A stretch of 64,000 nt of DNA from Maribacter sp. 4G9. GTDB taxonomy: Bacteria > Bacteroidota > Bacteroidia > Flavobacteriales > Flavobacteriaceae. Positions within the stretch are counted from its first letter, which is position 1; every line of letters starts with the position of its first letter. The stretch lies in the NCBI RefSeq assembly GCF_002742265.1, contig NZ_MDGL01000032.1:1-64000 (forward strand), in the 5' to 3' direction. Position numbers and translations under genes: made by a program. Below are positions 27,255 to 37,599 of this stretch, in pieces. The notes under the pieces are model-generated. The model had not been told where the DNA came from. It made no database searches and worked only from the letters and a program-made list of their open reading frames with translations.

Positions 27255-28448
27255 TTGAACTTACACCTACTATATCCAGAGGTACAGGAATTTATCGACC
27301 ATAATTTGAATACGGATGTACACTCCGTCCTTTTGGGCAAAAATGTATTCCCAGGTATTGAAAATAGGGAACTGGTCGAACAACTGGAGTCAAAAAAAAA
27401 ATCCCAAAAGAAATTGCCTACGTGGTTTGGAACCGAAAACATTTACTATGCAAACAAGCTGAATATTTCACAAACATCCTCCGAGGCTACGGCAAGATAT
27501 AAGGCGGATTTGGTTTCGGGAGATACACTTACGGACCTTACCGGGGGATTTGGGGTTGACTCCTATTACTTTTCAAAAAAAATCAAACTTGTTTTTCATA
27601 TCGAAAAGAACAAGGAGCTATCAGACATCGCCGAACATAATTTTAGGAAGCTTGGCAGCACAAATATTTCCTGTTTTGCGAAGGATGGTATTGAATATCT
27701 GGAAACCCTTCAAGATACAACCGATTGGCTCTTTCTTGATCCTTCTAGGAGGGACAGTAACAATAAGAAAGTCTACTTTCTTCAAGACTGTGAACCGGAT
27801 GTAACCAGGTGGATGCAGCATTTTTTTTCCAAATCCAATAATATCCTGATTAAAACCGGGCCGTTGCTGGACATATCCATGGGCCTCCAACAATTACAAA
27901 ATGTATATAAAGTTCATATCTTAAGTGTAGAAAATGAGGTAAAGGAGGTTCTCTGGGAATTAAAAAAAGATCACAGGGAAGAACCGTTGATAAAGGCTGT
28001 CAATTTGAATGGGGATACTAAGGAAAGTTTTGAGTTTTTGGCCAAGGAAGAAAGAACCACGCTCCCGGAATATTCAGAACCGCTTTCCTTTTTATATGAG
28101 CCCAACACTGCCATTATGAAATCTGGGGGCTTTAATTTGGTAGGCAAAAGGTATGGATTAAAAAAACTACAGGAGCACTCCCATTTATATACTTCAAATG
28201 TTTTGGTTCCATTCCCCGGAAGGACCTTTGAGATATCAAACGTGTTTCCGTACAATAAAAAGTCCATAAAGGGGCTTGGCTTTCAAAAGGCCAATGTTAC
28301 TACGAGAAATTTTCCGGAAAGCGTGGCCCAAATTCGAAAGAAAACAAAACTCAAGGATGGTGGCGAACACTTCCTGTTTTTTACCAAGAATTACCACAAT
28401 GATTTGATCATGATTTCAGCATGTCAAACAGGTAAAAAGAAGGGCTAA
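27255..28448 (+). CDS. Class I SAM-dependent methyltransferase with THUMP-like domain
   Basis: This 397-residue cytoplasmic protein has an N-terminal helical part, a Rossmann methyltransferase domain at about 85-240 and a THUMP-like C-terminal domain at about 245-395. The Rossmann domain shows TDLTGGFGVDSYYFS (SAM loop), HIEKNKELSDIAEHNF and the catalytic-type DWLFLDPSRRD. The architecture suits methylation of a nucleic acid, probably RNA, but the target is unknown. The start is TTG at 27255; no ATG occurs near the beginning. It closes the tsaD-rsmE-side gene group, and a 377-bp intergenic region follows. Confidence 0.8.
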   Translation: MNLHLLYPEVQEFIDHNLNTDVHSVLLGKNVFPGIENRELVEQLESKKKSQKKLPTWFGTENIYYANKLNISQTSSEATARYKADLVSGDTLTDLTGGFGVDSYYFSKKIKLVFHIEKNKELSDIAEHNFRKLGSTNISCFAKDGIEYLETLQDTTDWLFLDPSRRDSNNKKVYFLQDCEPDVTRWMQHFFSKSNNILIKTGPLLDISMGLQQLQNVYKVHILSVENEVKEVLWELKKDHREEPLIKAVNLNGDTKESFEFLAKEERTTLPEYSEPLSFLYEPNTAIMKSGGFNLVGKRYGLKKLQEHSHLYTSNVLVPFPGRTFEISNVFPYNKKSIKGLGFQKANVTTRNFPESVAQIRKKTKLKDGGEHFLFFTKNYHNDLIMISACQTGKKKG

Positions 28449-28825
28449 AAATCCAGTAAAAAAATCCACCTTCTTCATCAAAATAATCCCAAACTACAAC
28501 GTTTGAATCCTGCGAAAAGGATCGATTATTGACACAACTAGAGACAATAATGTTAAAATTCTCAAATTACCGATTTGACAATATTTTATAGCCCAAATTT
28601 TCTTTGAAGGCAATAAAGACGGACAATTATAGGATATATGTAATATTTTAAGTTATTTTTTGACACTTATTTTTAAAAAATAATGAATTACTCATTATTT
28701 ATATTTCATAATATTTTGTTATCATTACGCTGAATTTGGTTTTTTTTAACAGTTTCCGGTACATACGGAAACCCTTTAAAAACCAGTTCAAGGAGATTAA
28801 TTTAAACTAACAAACAACAAGGATT
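28449..28825. other. Long leader region of the SusC gene with inverted repeats
   Basis: This AT-rich region has no ORF. AAATAATGA (28678-28686) and TCATTATTT (28692-28700) form a perfect 9-bp inverted repeat around 5 bases, a candidate operator. GTTTCCG (28752-28758) and CGGAAAC (28766-28772) form a perfect 7-bp hairpin with a 7-base loop 53 bases before the SusC start, so it is probably part of the transcribed leader. I found no exact -7/-33 pair; TAATATTTTG near 28710 is close to a -7 box. Confidence 0.45.
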
Positions 28826-31800
28826 ATGAATCAAAAACATGATTTCAAATCGGTTAAATCCAAAAGAGGTCTTTCCTTTTTTAAATCCGGGATTTTATCG
28901 ATGGTCATTTGTTTAGGAGTGCAACTGGCTTCTGCAAATGAGACAAGTATCAACTACAAGATTGTATTGGATGAAACCTTACAGTCTACCGTTACAGGTA
29001 CGGTAACGGATGAAACCGGTACTCCACTACCGGGTGCCAACGTAGTGGAAAAAGGTACTACCAATGGTACCCAAACGGACTTTGACGGAAACTTTACTTT
29101 AAATGTAGAATCCGGAGCAACATTGGTATTTAGTTATCTAGGTTTTCAAAGGCAGGAGATAGCCGTTGGAGGCCGATCTACAGTTAACGCAACCTTATTG
29201 GAAGATGCTGCTGCTTTGGACGAGGTTATCGTTACAGGTTATTCTACGGAAACCAAGCGGGAAACTACCGCTGCCGTTTCTGTAGTTGCAGCAGAGGATT
29301 TAGCTGCAATTCCTTCGGGTAACGTAGAGCAGCAATTACAAGGTAGGGTAGCAGGTGTTACGGTAATTACAAACGGACAACCTGGTTCTACTTCCCAAGT
29401 ACGTGTTAGAGGTTTTAATGCCTTTGGAGGGAACCAACCTTTATATATCGTAGATGGTGTTCCTGTCCAGAGTATTGATTTCCTAAACCCGGATGACATT
29501 GCAAGTGCCCAAATTTTTAAGGATGCTGCGGGTGCTTCCATCTATGGGGCCAGGGCCGCGAACGGGGTTATTGTTTATACCACAAAACAGGGTAAGCGTT
29601 CTGATCGCAAATCAAATATTTCTCTAAACGTTCAAAGTGGTATATTGGACCCCAATTCTGCTGGTGCTCCCAGAAACTTGAATCCACAAGAAATGGCAGA
29701 ATATACCCATTTGGCCTATGAGAACAATGCTGCTGCGAATGGTACGGCTCCACAGTATACCCATCCTCAATATGGCACAAATGCCACGCCAAGATTTCCC
29801 GACTATCTACATGCGGATGGACAGAACGGGGTTTTTGAATCGGATATTGATTTGGCACAGATTCGCGCCAATTACGAGGCCAATCCAGATAACGTATTCT
29901 TGATACGTCCAAATTTAAGGGGAACCAATTGGTACAAGGAATTGACTAGAGTCGCTCCTCTTAGCAGGGTTACCTTAGGTTTTGATGGCGGAAATGAAAA
30001 CAGCCGCTTTTATATGGGAATTGGTATGCAAAATCAAGCTGGTATATTGTTGAACAACGATTTTACGAGATATACCGCGAGAATAAATTCAGAATGGGAT
30101 TTAGCCCCCTGGTTAACCATAGGTGAAAACTTCCAAGTTACTTACCGTTCCGAAGTTGGTGGTTTTGGTGGCGATGGAGGTATTAGTGGCGCGGATGACG
30201 AATCCGTAATTCTGTCCGCCTACCGTATGCCCACTATCATTCCAGTTAGAGATGAATTTGGTAGTTTTGCAAGTACAAGGGCATCCGGATTCAATAATCC
30301 AAGGAACCCTGTGCGACAGCAAACACTAAATGCAGGTGATGATAAAAGTTATGGTATAGGTGGTTTTGGTAATATTTATTTGTTATTGAACCCATTGGAA
30401 GGTTTAACCGTTAGAAGTAGCCTTGGAGGGGCCTACAACAATAACTATTTTGTAAATTATGGATTCCGTTATTTGGGAGATTCTGAACCGGAAGCGAGTA
30501 ACACCTTCTCAGAAGGAAGTGGTTATAATTTCCAATGGACCTTTACCAATACAGCTACGTACGAAAAACTATTCGGCAAACATAGGGTTAAACTATTGGC
30601 TGGTATAGAGGCCTTGAATACTGGAAAAGGAAGATTTCTTAGCGGAAACGGTATCAACCCATTCTCAACGGATTTGGATTTCCAAAACTTAAGCGTGGTA
30701 CAGAGTCCTGTCGTTAACAGTAACTTGTTTAATGGAGTGAATTTCTATTCCACTTTCGGAAAATTGGATTATAGTTTCAATGAAAAATATATAATCTCTG
30801 GTACCTTAAGAAGGGATGGAGCCTCGCGTTTTGGTGGTAATAATCGTTATGGTACTTTCCCGGCAGTTTCTGCGGCATGGAGGGTCATCGACGAGCCCTT
30901 TATGCAAAATCAGAGTATTTTTAGTGACTTGAAATTCAGAGGAGGTTGGGGACAAATGGGTAACTCCAATAACGTAAACCCTAATAACCAATATTCCTTG
31001 TTCGCCTCAGATAGGGGAAATACGTGGTATCCAATTCAAGGACAAAACAGTGGAGCAGACGAAGGTTTTGCCCAAAGCAGGATCGGGAACCCAGATGCGA
31101 AATGGGAGACGACGACCACGTTCAACGTAGGGTTTGATGCCAGTTTCTTCAACAATAAGTTAGACGTTATATTCGAATATTGGGAAAAGGACACGGATGA
31201 CCTTTTGTACCAATTGGAATTGGCCGGTGTAACGGGGAATTTTGCCCAGTCACCCTCAGTAAACATTGCCAGTATGGCGAACTCAGGAATAGAGATCGAT
31301 ATAACCGGTAGAGGAAATCTGACAGAGGACTTGACCTTCACGATGAACTTAAACGGTAGTTTTCTAAATAATGAAATTACATCCTTGGCTCCTGGTTTGG
31401 AGTTCTTTGATGGACCAGGATATAGAGGTATCTTCCCAATTAGAAATGCAGTTGGCCAATCAATTTCCTCTTTCTTTGGATATGAGGTAATTGGATATTT
31501 CAATAGTGCAGAAGAGGTGGCCAACTCTCCTGCCCAGGATGGGAAGGGACTAGGTCGTTTCCGATATGCGGATATTAATGGTGACGGAGCTATTACCCCA
31601 GACGACAGAACCTTTATAGGAAGTGCAGTTCCTGATTTTACAGGAGGTGCAACCTTAAACCTTAGATATAAAAATGTATCATTCGAAACTTTCTGGAGTG
31701 CATCATTTGGGAACGAAATCTTTAACCAGTCCAAATGGTTTACTGATTTCTTCGGAACGTTTGAGGGATCTGCAAAAGGACAGGCTGCCAAGCGCTCCTG

Positions 31801-32131
31801 GACACCAGAATTGGGCAACAACGCTGCAGCGCCCATATGGGAAAGTGCCACTAATTTGAGTACCAGTGGCGCAGCCAATTCCTGGTATATAGAAGATGGT
31901 AGCTATGTTAGGCTACAACGTCTGGCCTTATCCTATGACTTTACGGACTTAACTGAAAAATTGGGTCTTAGTAAATTCAGATTAGGCGTTTCCGCGAACA
32001 ATCTTTGGACAATTACCAATTATAGTGGATTGGATCCAGCTGTAGGTGGTCCTGATACCAACTTTGGAATCGATGTAGGAAACTATCCTGTTACTCCTCA
32101 GTATTTGTTTACTTTAGAAATGGGAATTTAA
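28826..32131 (+). CDS. SusC/RagA family TonB-dependent outer membrane transporter
   Basis: This is a 1101-residue TonB-dependent importer. It has a signal peptide (about 1-38), a CarboxypepD_reg-like domain at about 55-135 (GTVTDETGTPLPGANVVEKGT), a TonB-box-like DEVIVTGY near 137, a plug domain with LYIVDGVPV and the SusC signature SIYGARAANGVIVYTT, and a large beta-barrel to the end. No N-terminal sigma/anti-sigma signalling extension is present, so it is not of the FecA-type signalling class. The SusD partner follows at 32198. The pair imports an oligosaccharide or similar large ligand across the outer membrane. The substrate cannot be read from the sequence. Confidence 0.95.
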   Translation: MNQKHDFKSVKSKRGLSFFKSGILSMVICLGVQLASANETSINYKIVLDETLQSTVTGTVTDETGTPLPGANVVEKGTTNGTQTDFDGNFTLNVESGATLVFSYLGFQRQEIAVGGRSTVNATLLEDAAALDEVIVTGYSTETKRETTAAVSVVAAEDLAAIPSGNVEQQLQGRVAGVTVITNGQPGSTSQVRVRGFNAFGGNQPLYIVDGVPVQSIDFLNPDDIASAQIFKDAAGASIYGARAANGVIVYTTKQGKRSDRKSNISLNVQSGILDPNSAGAPRNLNPQEMAEYTHLAYENNAAANGTAPQYTHPQYGTNATPRFPDYLHADGQNGVFESDIDLAQIRANYEANPDNVFLIRPNLRGTNWYKELTRVAPLSRVTLGFDGGNENSRFYMGIGMQNQAGILLNNDFTRYTARINSEWDLAPWLTIGENFQVTYRSEVGGFGGDGGISGADDESVILSAYRMPTIIPVRDEFGSFASTRASGFNNPRNPVRQQTLNAGDDKSYGIGGFGNIYLLLNPLEGLTVRSSLGGAYNNNYFVNYGFRYLGDSEPEASNTFSEGSGYNFQWTFTNTATYEKLFGKHRVKLLAGIEALNTGKGRFLSGNGINPFSTDLDFQNLSVVQSPVVNSNLFNGVNFYSTFGKLDYSFNEKYIISGTLRRDGASRFGGNNRYGTFPAVSAAWRVIDEPFMQNQSIFSDLKFRGGWGQMGNSNNVNPNNQYSLFASDRGNTWYPIQGQNSGADEGFAQSRIGNPDAKWETTTTFNVGFDASFFNNKLDVIFEYWEKDTDDLLYQLELAGVTGNFAQSPSVNIASMANSGIEIDITGRGNLTEDLTFTMNLNGSFLNNEITSLAPGLEFFDGPGYRGIFPIRNAVGQSISSFFGYEVIGYFNSAEEVANSPAQDGKGLGRFRYADINGDGAITPDDRTFIGSAVPDFTGGATLNLRYKNVSFETFWSASFGNEIFNQSKWFTDFFGTFEGSAKGQAAKRSWTPELGNNAAAPIWESATNLSTSGAANSWYIEDGSYVRLQRLALSYDFTDLTEKLGLSKFRLGVSANNLWTITNYSGLDPAVGGPDTNFGIDVGNYPVTPQYLFTLEMGI

Positions 32132-32197
32132 CCTTAACTATATAGAATTGTGATACTTATGTGTAAAATATATGTTATCTTTAAACAAAAATAAACT

Positions 32198-33952
32198 ATG
32201 AAAAATATGATTAATCTTAAAAAGACAGCTGTTATTGGGATATCCTGCCTTATGCTTGGGGTGTCCTGTAACGACGAATTTTTGGAAGTGTTGCCTACGG
32301 GTTCCCTAGCGGATGCCCAGGTAGGCACCAAAGATGGAATTGAAGGCTTGTTAATCGGCACCTATGCGGCTCTCAACGGTGTGTTTGGGAACCGATTTGA
32401 AGGCCCAAACCATTGGGTAACGGGCTCCATTATGGGCGGTGACGCCAACAAAGGAACGGATGCCGGTGACTACTCGACCATAAACCCGGTACAACGTTAT
32501 GAGGCAGATCCCACCATAGGAGATTTTAACAACTTATGGAGAGGTCGTTTCGAAGGTGTTAGCAGGGCAAACAAGGTGTTGGCAGCTTTGGCTGTTGCTA
32601 CAGATGTATCTGCCGCAGATGCCGCACGAATCGCTGGAGAAGCCCGTTTATTGAGAGGCCATTACTATTTTGATTTGAAAAAACATTTCAATAGTATTCC
32701 TCTTTTTGACGAAACAGTGCTTCCTGCAGATATACCTAGCATTCCCAATACACCGGATGTATGGGCCTTTATCGAAGCTGATTTTCAATTTGCCTATGAT
32801 AATTTACCAGAAGAAAATGGTGCTGGCAGGGTGAACAAATGGGCCGCTGGAGCCTATTTGGCCAAAGCTTATTTATATCAGCAAAAATTTGGTCCCGCAC
32901 GAGACCTGTTTACAACTGTTATAGAACAGGGTAAAACTTCCAATGGGCTAACATATGATCTTTTAGATGATTATGCCCAGATTTACAACGCTGAGAATGA
33001 CAACCATGCCGAAGCTGTTATGGATGTGGAGTCTGCCAATAATACGGGTAACGTACAAAATGCGAATGCATTCGATGATTTGAACTATCCATACAACACC
33101 GGACCTGATGGACCTGGTAACTGTTGTGGATTCTTCCAACCCAGTATTGAATTATCCAATTCGTTTAGGACTGGGGCAGACGGTTTACCATTATTGGATG
33201 GTTCCTATAACGATCCGGCCAACGAAGTGGATAATATTTACAGACATGTCTTTACAAATGGTAATGACGAATCCACCTTTGTAGAAGATCCAGATCCGTT
33301 GGATCCTAGAATCGACCACTCCATTGGTAGAAAAGGAATTCCTTACTTGGATTGGATAGAGCACCCAGGTTCTGCTTGGATTCGTAGCTTCCCATACGCC
33401 GGTCCGTATTCTCCTAAGAAATATATCTATTACAGAAGCCAGGAAAATAGCTTTACGGATGGTAGCTCTTGGACTAGAGGGTATGCCACTATGAACTACA
33501 CGATTATTCGTTTTGCCGATGTCCTTTTAATGGCCGCTGAAGCAGAAGTAGAAGCTGGTACTTTGGACAAAGCCTTGGAATATGTAAATAGAGTGCGAGC
33601 AAGAGCTGCCAACTCTGAATTTTGGGTACAGGAGTACGATGGTAGCGGTCCCGCGGCCAATTATGTGATTTCTGAATATACATCGTTCCCTGATCAGGAT
33701 TTCGCAAGAAGAGCGGTTCGTTTCGAAAGAAAATTGGAGCTTTCCGGTGAAGGACACCGTTTCTTTGATTTGGTTCGTTGGGGCGTAGCAGCAGCGGAAT
33801 TGAATGCCTATTTGGATTACGAATCACAGTACTTGGTGACCAAGTTTGGTGGTGCAAGTTTTACTTCAGGTAAAAACGAGTACTATCCAATTCCACAACA
33901 ACAAATTGACATCCAAGGTTCAGATGTTTTATCCCAGAACCCTGGTTATTAA
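32198..33952 (+). CDS. SusD/RagB family surface glycan-binding lipoprotein
   Basis: This 584-residue outer-membrane lipoprotein forms the lid of the SusC channel and binds ligand. Its lipoprotein signal ends with LGVSC, then NDEFLEVLPTGS. TPR-like helices occupy the N-terminal half (ANKVLAALAVATDVSAADAARI, GEARLLRGHYYFDL), and the C-terminal half shows NYTIIRFADVLLMAAEAEVE, ALEYVNRVRARA, ARRAVRFERKLELSGEGHRFFDLVRWG and EYYPIPQQQID, the standard SusD signatures. It ends 22 bp before a strong terminator, so susCD forms one transcription unit. Confidence 0.95.
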   Translation: MKNMINLKKTAVIGISCLMLGVSCNDEFLEVLPTGSLADAQVGTKDGIEGLLIGTYAALNGVFGNRFEGPNHWVTGSIMGGDANKGTDAGDYSTINPVQRYEADPTIGDFNNLWRGRFEGVSRANKVLAALAVATDVSAADAARIAGEARLLRGHYYFDLKKHFNSIPLFDETVLPADIPSIPNTPDVWAFIEADFQFAYDNLPEENGAGRVNKWAAGAYLAKAYLYQQKFGPARDLFTTVIEQGKTSNGLTYDLLDDYAQIYNAENDNHAEAVMDVESANNTGNVQNANAFDDLNYPYNTGPDGPGNCCGFFQPSIELSNSFRTGADGLPLLDGSYNDPANEVDNIYRHVFTNGNDESTFVEDPDPLDPRIDHSIGRKGIPYLDWIEHPGSAWIRSFPYAGPYSPKKYIYYRSQENSFTDGSSWTRGYATMNYTIIRFADVLLMAAEAEVEAGTLDKALEYVNRVRARAANSEFWVQEYDGSGPAANYVISEYTSFPDQDFARRAVRFERKLELSGEGHRFFDLVRWGVAAAELNAYLDYESQYLVTKFGGASFTSGKNEYYPIPQQQIDIQGSDVLSQNPGY

Positions 33953-33973
33953 TTAATCAACCCATTTTATATG

Positions 33974-34005
33974 AAAAGGGCGTGTTTTACACGCCCTTTT
34001 TTATT
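33974..34005 (+). terminator. Rho-independent terminator after SusD
   Basis: Twelve-bp arms (AAAAGGGCGTGT at 33974-33985 and ACACGCCCTTTT at 33989-34000) with a 3-base loop are followed by TTTATT. This is a strong terminator closing the susCD unit. Confidence 0.85.
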
Positions 34006-34087
34006 ATCCAAAAATTAAAAATGATTAATAAAAGTTTAATTGCCTACCCTTTTACCAACTTACATTTTTAAAACCTTACCTTTTATT

Positions 34088-34095
34088 TAAATTTG
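34088..34095 (+). promoter_or_regulatory. -7-like box upstream of the VCBS/ASPIC lipoprotein gene
   Basis: TAAATTTG matches the -7 consensus and lies between the SusD terminator and the next gene. No -33 TTTG is present at suitable spacing. A promoter here would be needed, because the terminator separates the gene from susCD. Confidence 0.3.
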
Positions 34096-34173
34096 TCAAT
34101 TGTCACACATTTCTAATTTTTAACCTGTGTAATCTAACTTTTTCCTGAACTATTAAACAACGTATTGTTTACC

Positions 34174-37100
34174 ATGAAAAAAATAATTTGTCTCTCATTA
34201 CTAATTGGTCTTACCGCTATTTCATGTCATAAGGAAAAAGAAAAACTCTTTACCCAAATACCTTCAGAAAGTTCCGGTGTAGCATTCAATAACCGAATAA
34301 TAGAGACGGACAGTTTTAATATATTGACAAGTGAATATATTTTTAACGGTGGTGGAGTTGCCATTGGAGATTTCAACAATGATGATAAGCCGGATATCTT
34401 TTTTTCGGGAAATCAGGTTTCCAATAAACTTTATATAAACGAGGGGGACTTTAAATTCACCGATATTTCCAAAAAGGCGAATATTGAAGGAAACGATAAA
34501 TGGAGTACGGGAATCGCCCTAGTGGATATCAATAGGGACGGTTTCCTGGATATCTATGTATGTGCCGCCATGTTGGAGTCCAAAGAAGAAAAAGCGAATA
34601 TGCTCTACGTCAATCAAGGGCCCAACGAAAATGGAATTCCCACCTTCAAAGAAATGGCAAAAGATTATGGAATAGCGGATAATAATAACAGTATGGGAGC
34701 TACCTTCTTTGATTATGATAAGGATGGGCTATTGGATTTATATGTCTTGAACAATGTAGATATCCATGTGCTGCCTTCCAATTATCGGGAAAAGATAACG
34801 GACGGTTCGGCCCTAAGCAACGATAAACTTTATCATAATAATGGGGATGGTACTTTTACCGATGTCTCCTTGGAAGCAGGTATAACGATTGAAGGCTATG
34901 GACTTGGACTGGCCATAGCGGACATCAATTATGACACTTGGCCGGATATCTACGTAAGCAACGACTACCTTACCAATGACTTATTGTATATAAACAATCA
35001 AGATGGGACATTTACGAATAAAATATCGGAGTTTGTAAAACACCAAAGTAAATTTTCCATGGGAAATGACATATCGGATTATAACAATGACGGATATTTG
35101 GATATTATCACCTTGGATATGTTGGGCGAAACCAACCAAAGGCTGAAAACGACCATTGCCAGTAATAACTATAACAATTATGTCCTAAATGAAAGATATA
35201 ATTATGAATATCAGTACTCAAGGAACATGTTGCAAAAAGGGAATGGGAACGGTGTGCCTTTTAGTGAGATCGGATTGATGTCCGGTGTTTCAAAAACGGA
35301 CTGGAGTTGGTCCCCACTCTTTGCGGACATGAACAATGACGGTCATAAAGATTTGTTGATAACCAATGGGTTTCCCAGGGATATAACCGATTTGGATTTT
35401 GGTGATTTCAATTTCAATGTTAGTAGGTATTTGGGTCCGGGTAAAATATTGGACTCTATACCAACCATTAAAATTCCCAATTATGTTTACGTGAACAACG
35501 GTACCGGTCAATTCGAGGATAAAGGGGAGGATTGGGGCCTAAACATTCCTTCCTTTTCAAACGGTGCTGCATTTGCCGATTTGGATAATGACGGCGATTT
35601 GGACTATGTGGTTAACAACATCAACGACCCGGCTTTCATCTTCAGAAATAACTTAAATACAAATAATGCTTATTTAAGACTAAATCTAAAGAACTCTAAT
35701 TCCTCTGGAATTGGAGCCAAAGTGGTGGTTAGATTTGCCGACGGTACGTTTCAATATCATGAAAATTATTTGTACAGGGGCTATATGTCTTCCTTGGAAG
35801 GCATCGTTCATTTTGGGCTGGGAGAGAAAACCGAAATCAAATCGGTCGAAGTATTATGGCCCAATGGTGATTATCAAAAATTAGATAATGTCCTACCAAA
35901 TCAAACTTTGGTTTTAAACCAACGTGACGCCTCCTCCATTGAACTTGGCGCCCTTGAATTCCCTTTTACTCCAAAACCCAAAAAAAAGGTTTATGCAGAA
36001 GTTTCTACGGAAAAAGGTATAGACTATGAACATAAGGAAATGGATGCGGTAGATTTTAACATTCAAAGAATATTGCCGCATAAGCTTACCCAAAATGGCC
36101 CTTGTCTTGCCTCAGGGGATTTAAATGGCGACGGTATGGAGGACTTCATCGTTGGAAGTTCCGCAAGGTATTCCCCAGTTTTGTTCCTTCAGGACCGTGA
36201 AGGAAATTTTTCAATAAGGGAACTTTTTACGGAAGAAGGGGATAAAAAGTATGAAGAGGAGGGAATTTCCCTTTTTGATTTGGACAACGATGGTGACCTG
36301 GATATTTATTTTGTATCCGGAAGCAATGAATTTACCCCGGATGACAGCTATTATCTGGATAGATTATTGATTAACGATGGCAAGGGTAATTTTACACCGG
36401 CACCGGACAAATTACCAGAAATAAAGAAGAGTGGTTCCGTAGTAACCGCCAATGATTTTGATGGTGACGGATACATAGACCTCTTTGTTGGCGGCAGAAC
36501 CCCTTTCGCAAAATATCCCATTGCCGAAAAAAGCTTTCTCCTTAAAAACGAAAATGGAACTTTAGTGGATGTAACGGATTCAATGGCACCGGAGTTACGG
36601 GAAATTGGTATGGTAACCGATGCCACTTGGGCAGATATCGATGGGGACGGCCTAAACGACCTGGTTGTGGTTGGTGAATTTATGCCCATCACCGTTTTTA
36701 AGAATAGTGGGTCGACCCTAACGAAATTGGAAAAATCCGGAATCGACCATCTATTCGGTTTTTGGGAGAGCATCGTGGCCCACGATTTTGACAAGGATGG
36801 TGATTTGGATTTTATCGTGGGAAATTTGGGAGCAAACAATTTTTATCGACCTTCCCCTGAAAGGCCTACCAAGCTGGTATCCAAGGATTTTGACAATAAT
36901 GGTACCGTAGACCCCGTAATGTTCTCATACCTAAAATATAGTTTTGATAATCCTGAGTATAGGGCATTTCCCATTAAGTTCTGGGGCGACTTAAACGGCC
37001 AAAGCCCTTTGTTCCGATCAAAGTACAACACTTATAAAAGCTTTGCCAAAGCGGATATCAATACCTTGTTTTCTGAAAGCGAATTGGAAGGTGCCCTAAC

Positions 37101-37491
37101 TTTGACAGGAAATTATGATAGAAGCATCTACTTGGAGAACTTGGGGAACGGCACTTTCCATTTTAAGGAGTTGCCTTGGGAAGTACAAATGGCCCCAGTT
37201 AAAAGTATTGCTTTAACCGATTACAACAATGATGGAAATGATGACCTATTTCTAGTAGGAAACGATTATGGTAATGAAGTTTTTATTGGAAAGTACGATG
37301 CATCTAACGGATTTTTATTGGAAGGGGATGGCAAAGGCAGTTTTACGGTTGTTGATATCCAAAAAAGTGGTTTTATAACCCAAGGTGACACGAAGGATAT
37401 AACTATTGTAAAAAACACCAATGGAGATAATCCATACATTATCGTCTCACAAAACAGGGGCCCCCTTAAGGTTTTTTTGAAAAATGAATGA
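34174..37491 (+). CDS. FG-GAP/VCBS repeat lipoprotein with ASPIC/UnbV domain
   Basis: This 1105-residue predicted surface lipoprotein has signal MKKIICLSLLIGLTAISC; the ATG at 34174 was preferred to the TTG at 34165. Many FG-GAP/VCBS blades with calcium-loop patterns such as DFNNDDKPDIFF, DINRDGFLDIYV, DYDKDGLLDLYV and DLDNDGDLDYVV build two seven-bladed-propeller-like regions. They flank an ASPIC/UnbV domain at about 512-572 (GIGAKVVVRF, SVEVLWPNG). In Bacteroidota, proteins of this CRTAC1-like type often accompany SusC/SusD pairs and are thought to bind glycans or proteins. No catalytic residues are known. It precedes a second VCBS protein by 108 bp. Confidence 0.88.
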   Translation: MKKIICLSLLIGLTAISCHKEKEKLFTQIPSESSGVAFNNRIIETDSFNILTSEYIFNGGGVAIGDFNNDDKPDIFFSGNQVSNKLYINEGDFKFTDISKKANIEGNDKWSTGIALVDINRDGFLDIYVCAAMLESKEEKANMLYVNQGPNENGIPTFKEMAKDYGIADNNNSMGATFFDYDKDGLLDLYVLNNVDIHVLPSNYREKITDGSALSNDKLYHNNGDGTFTDVSLEAGITIEGYGLGLAIADINYDTWPDIYVSNDYLTNDLLYINNQDGTFTNKISEFVKHQSKFSMGNDISDYNNDGYLDIITLDMLGETNQRLKTTIASNNYNNYVLNERYNYEYQYSRNMLQKGNGNGVPFSEIGLMSGVSKTDWSWSPLFADMNNDGHKDLLITNGFPRDITDLDFGDFNFNVSRYLGPGKILDSIPTIKIPNYVYVNNGTGQFEDKGEDWGLNIPSFSNGAAFADLDNDGDLDYVVNNINDPAFIFRNNLNTNNAYLRLNLKNSNSSGIGAKVVVRFADGTFQYHENYLYRGYMSSLEGIVHFGLGEKTEIKSVEVLWPNGDYQKLDNVLPNQTLVLNQRDASSIELGALEFPFTPKPKKKVYAEVSTEKGIDYEHKEMDAVDFNIQRILPHKLTQNGPCLASGDLNGDGMEDFIVGSSARYSPVLFLQDREGNFSIRELFTEEGDKKYEEEGISLFDLDNDGDLDIYFVSGSNEFTPDDSYYLDRLLINDGKGNFTPAPDKLPEIKKSGSVVTANDFDGDGYIDLFVGGRTPFAKYPIAEKSFLLKNENGTLVDVTDSMAPELREIGMVTDATWADIDGDGLNDLVVVGEFMPITVFKNSGSTLTKLEKSGIDHLFGFWESIVAHDFDKDGDLDFIVGNLGANNFYRPSPERPTKLVSKDFDNNGTVDPVMFSYLKYSFDNPEYRAFPIKFWGDLNGQSPLFRSKYNTYKSFAKADINTLFSESELEGALTLTGNYDRSIYLENLGNGTFHFKELPWEVQMAPVKSIALTDYNNDGNDDLFLVGNDYGNEVFIGKYDASNGFLLEGDGKGSFTVVDIQKSGFITQGDTKDITIVKNTNGDNPYIIVSQNRGPLKVFLKNE

Positions 37492-37599
37492 TCCAAATAC
37501 CAAAGACTAATTCCAAGCTTCAAAATATAGTGTAGATATAATGATACAATTTCAGGTAGTTTAACTTGAACTGTCCTATTAAATCTTATTTGACCTAAT

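Noticed and set aside
31036-31878. A 280-codon open frame antisense to SusC
   Set aside because: It lies wholly inside the SusC coding region, whose frame matches the family over its full length; the antisense translation has no domain and no promoter or ribosome site.
36351-36839. A 162-codon open frame antisense to the VCBS/ASPIC gene
   Set aside because: It mirrors repeated FG-GAP codons on the opposite strand, and its translation is low in information and without homology features.
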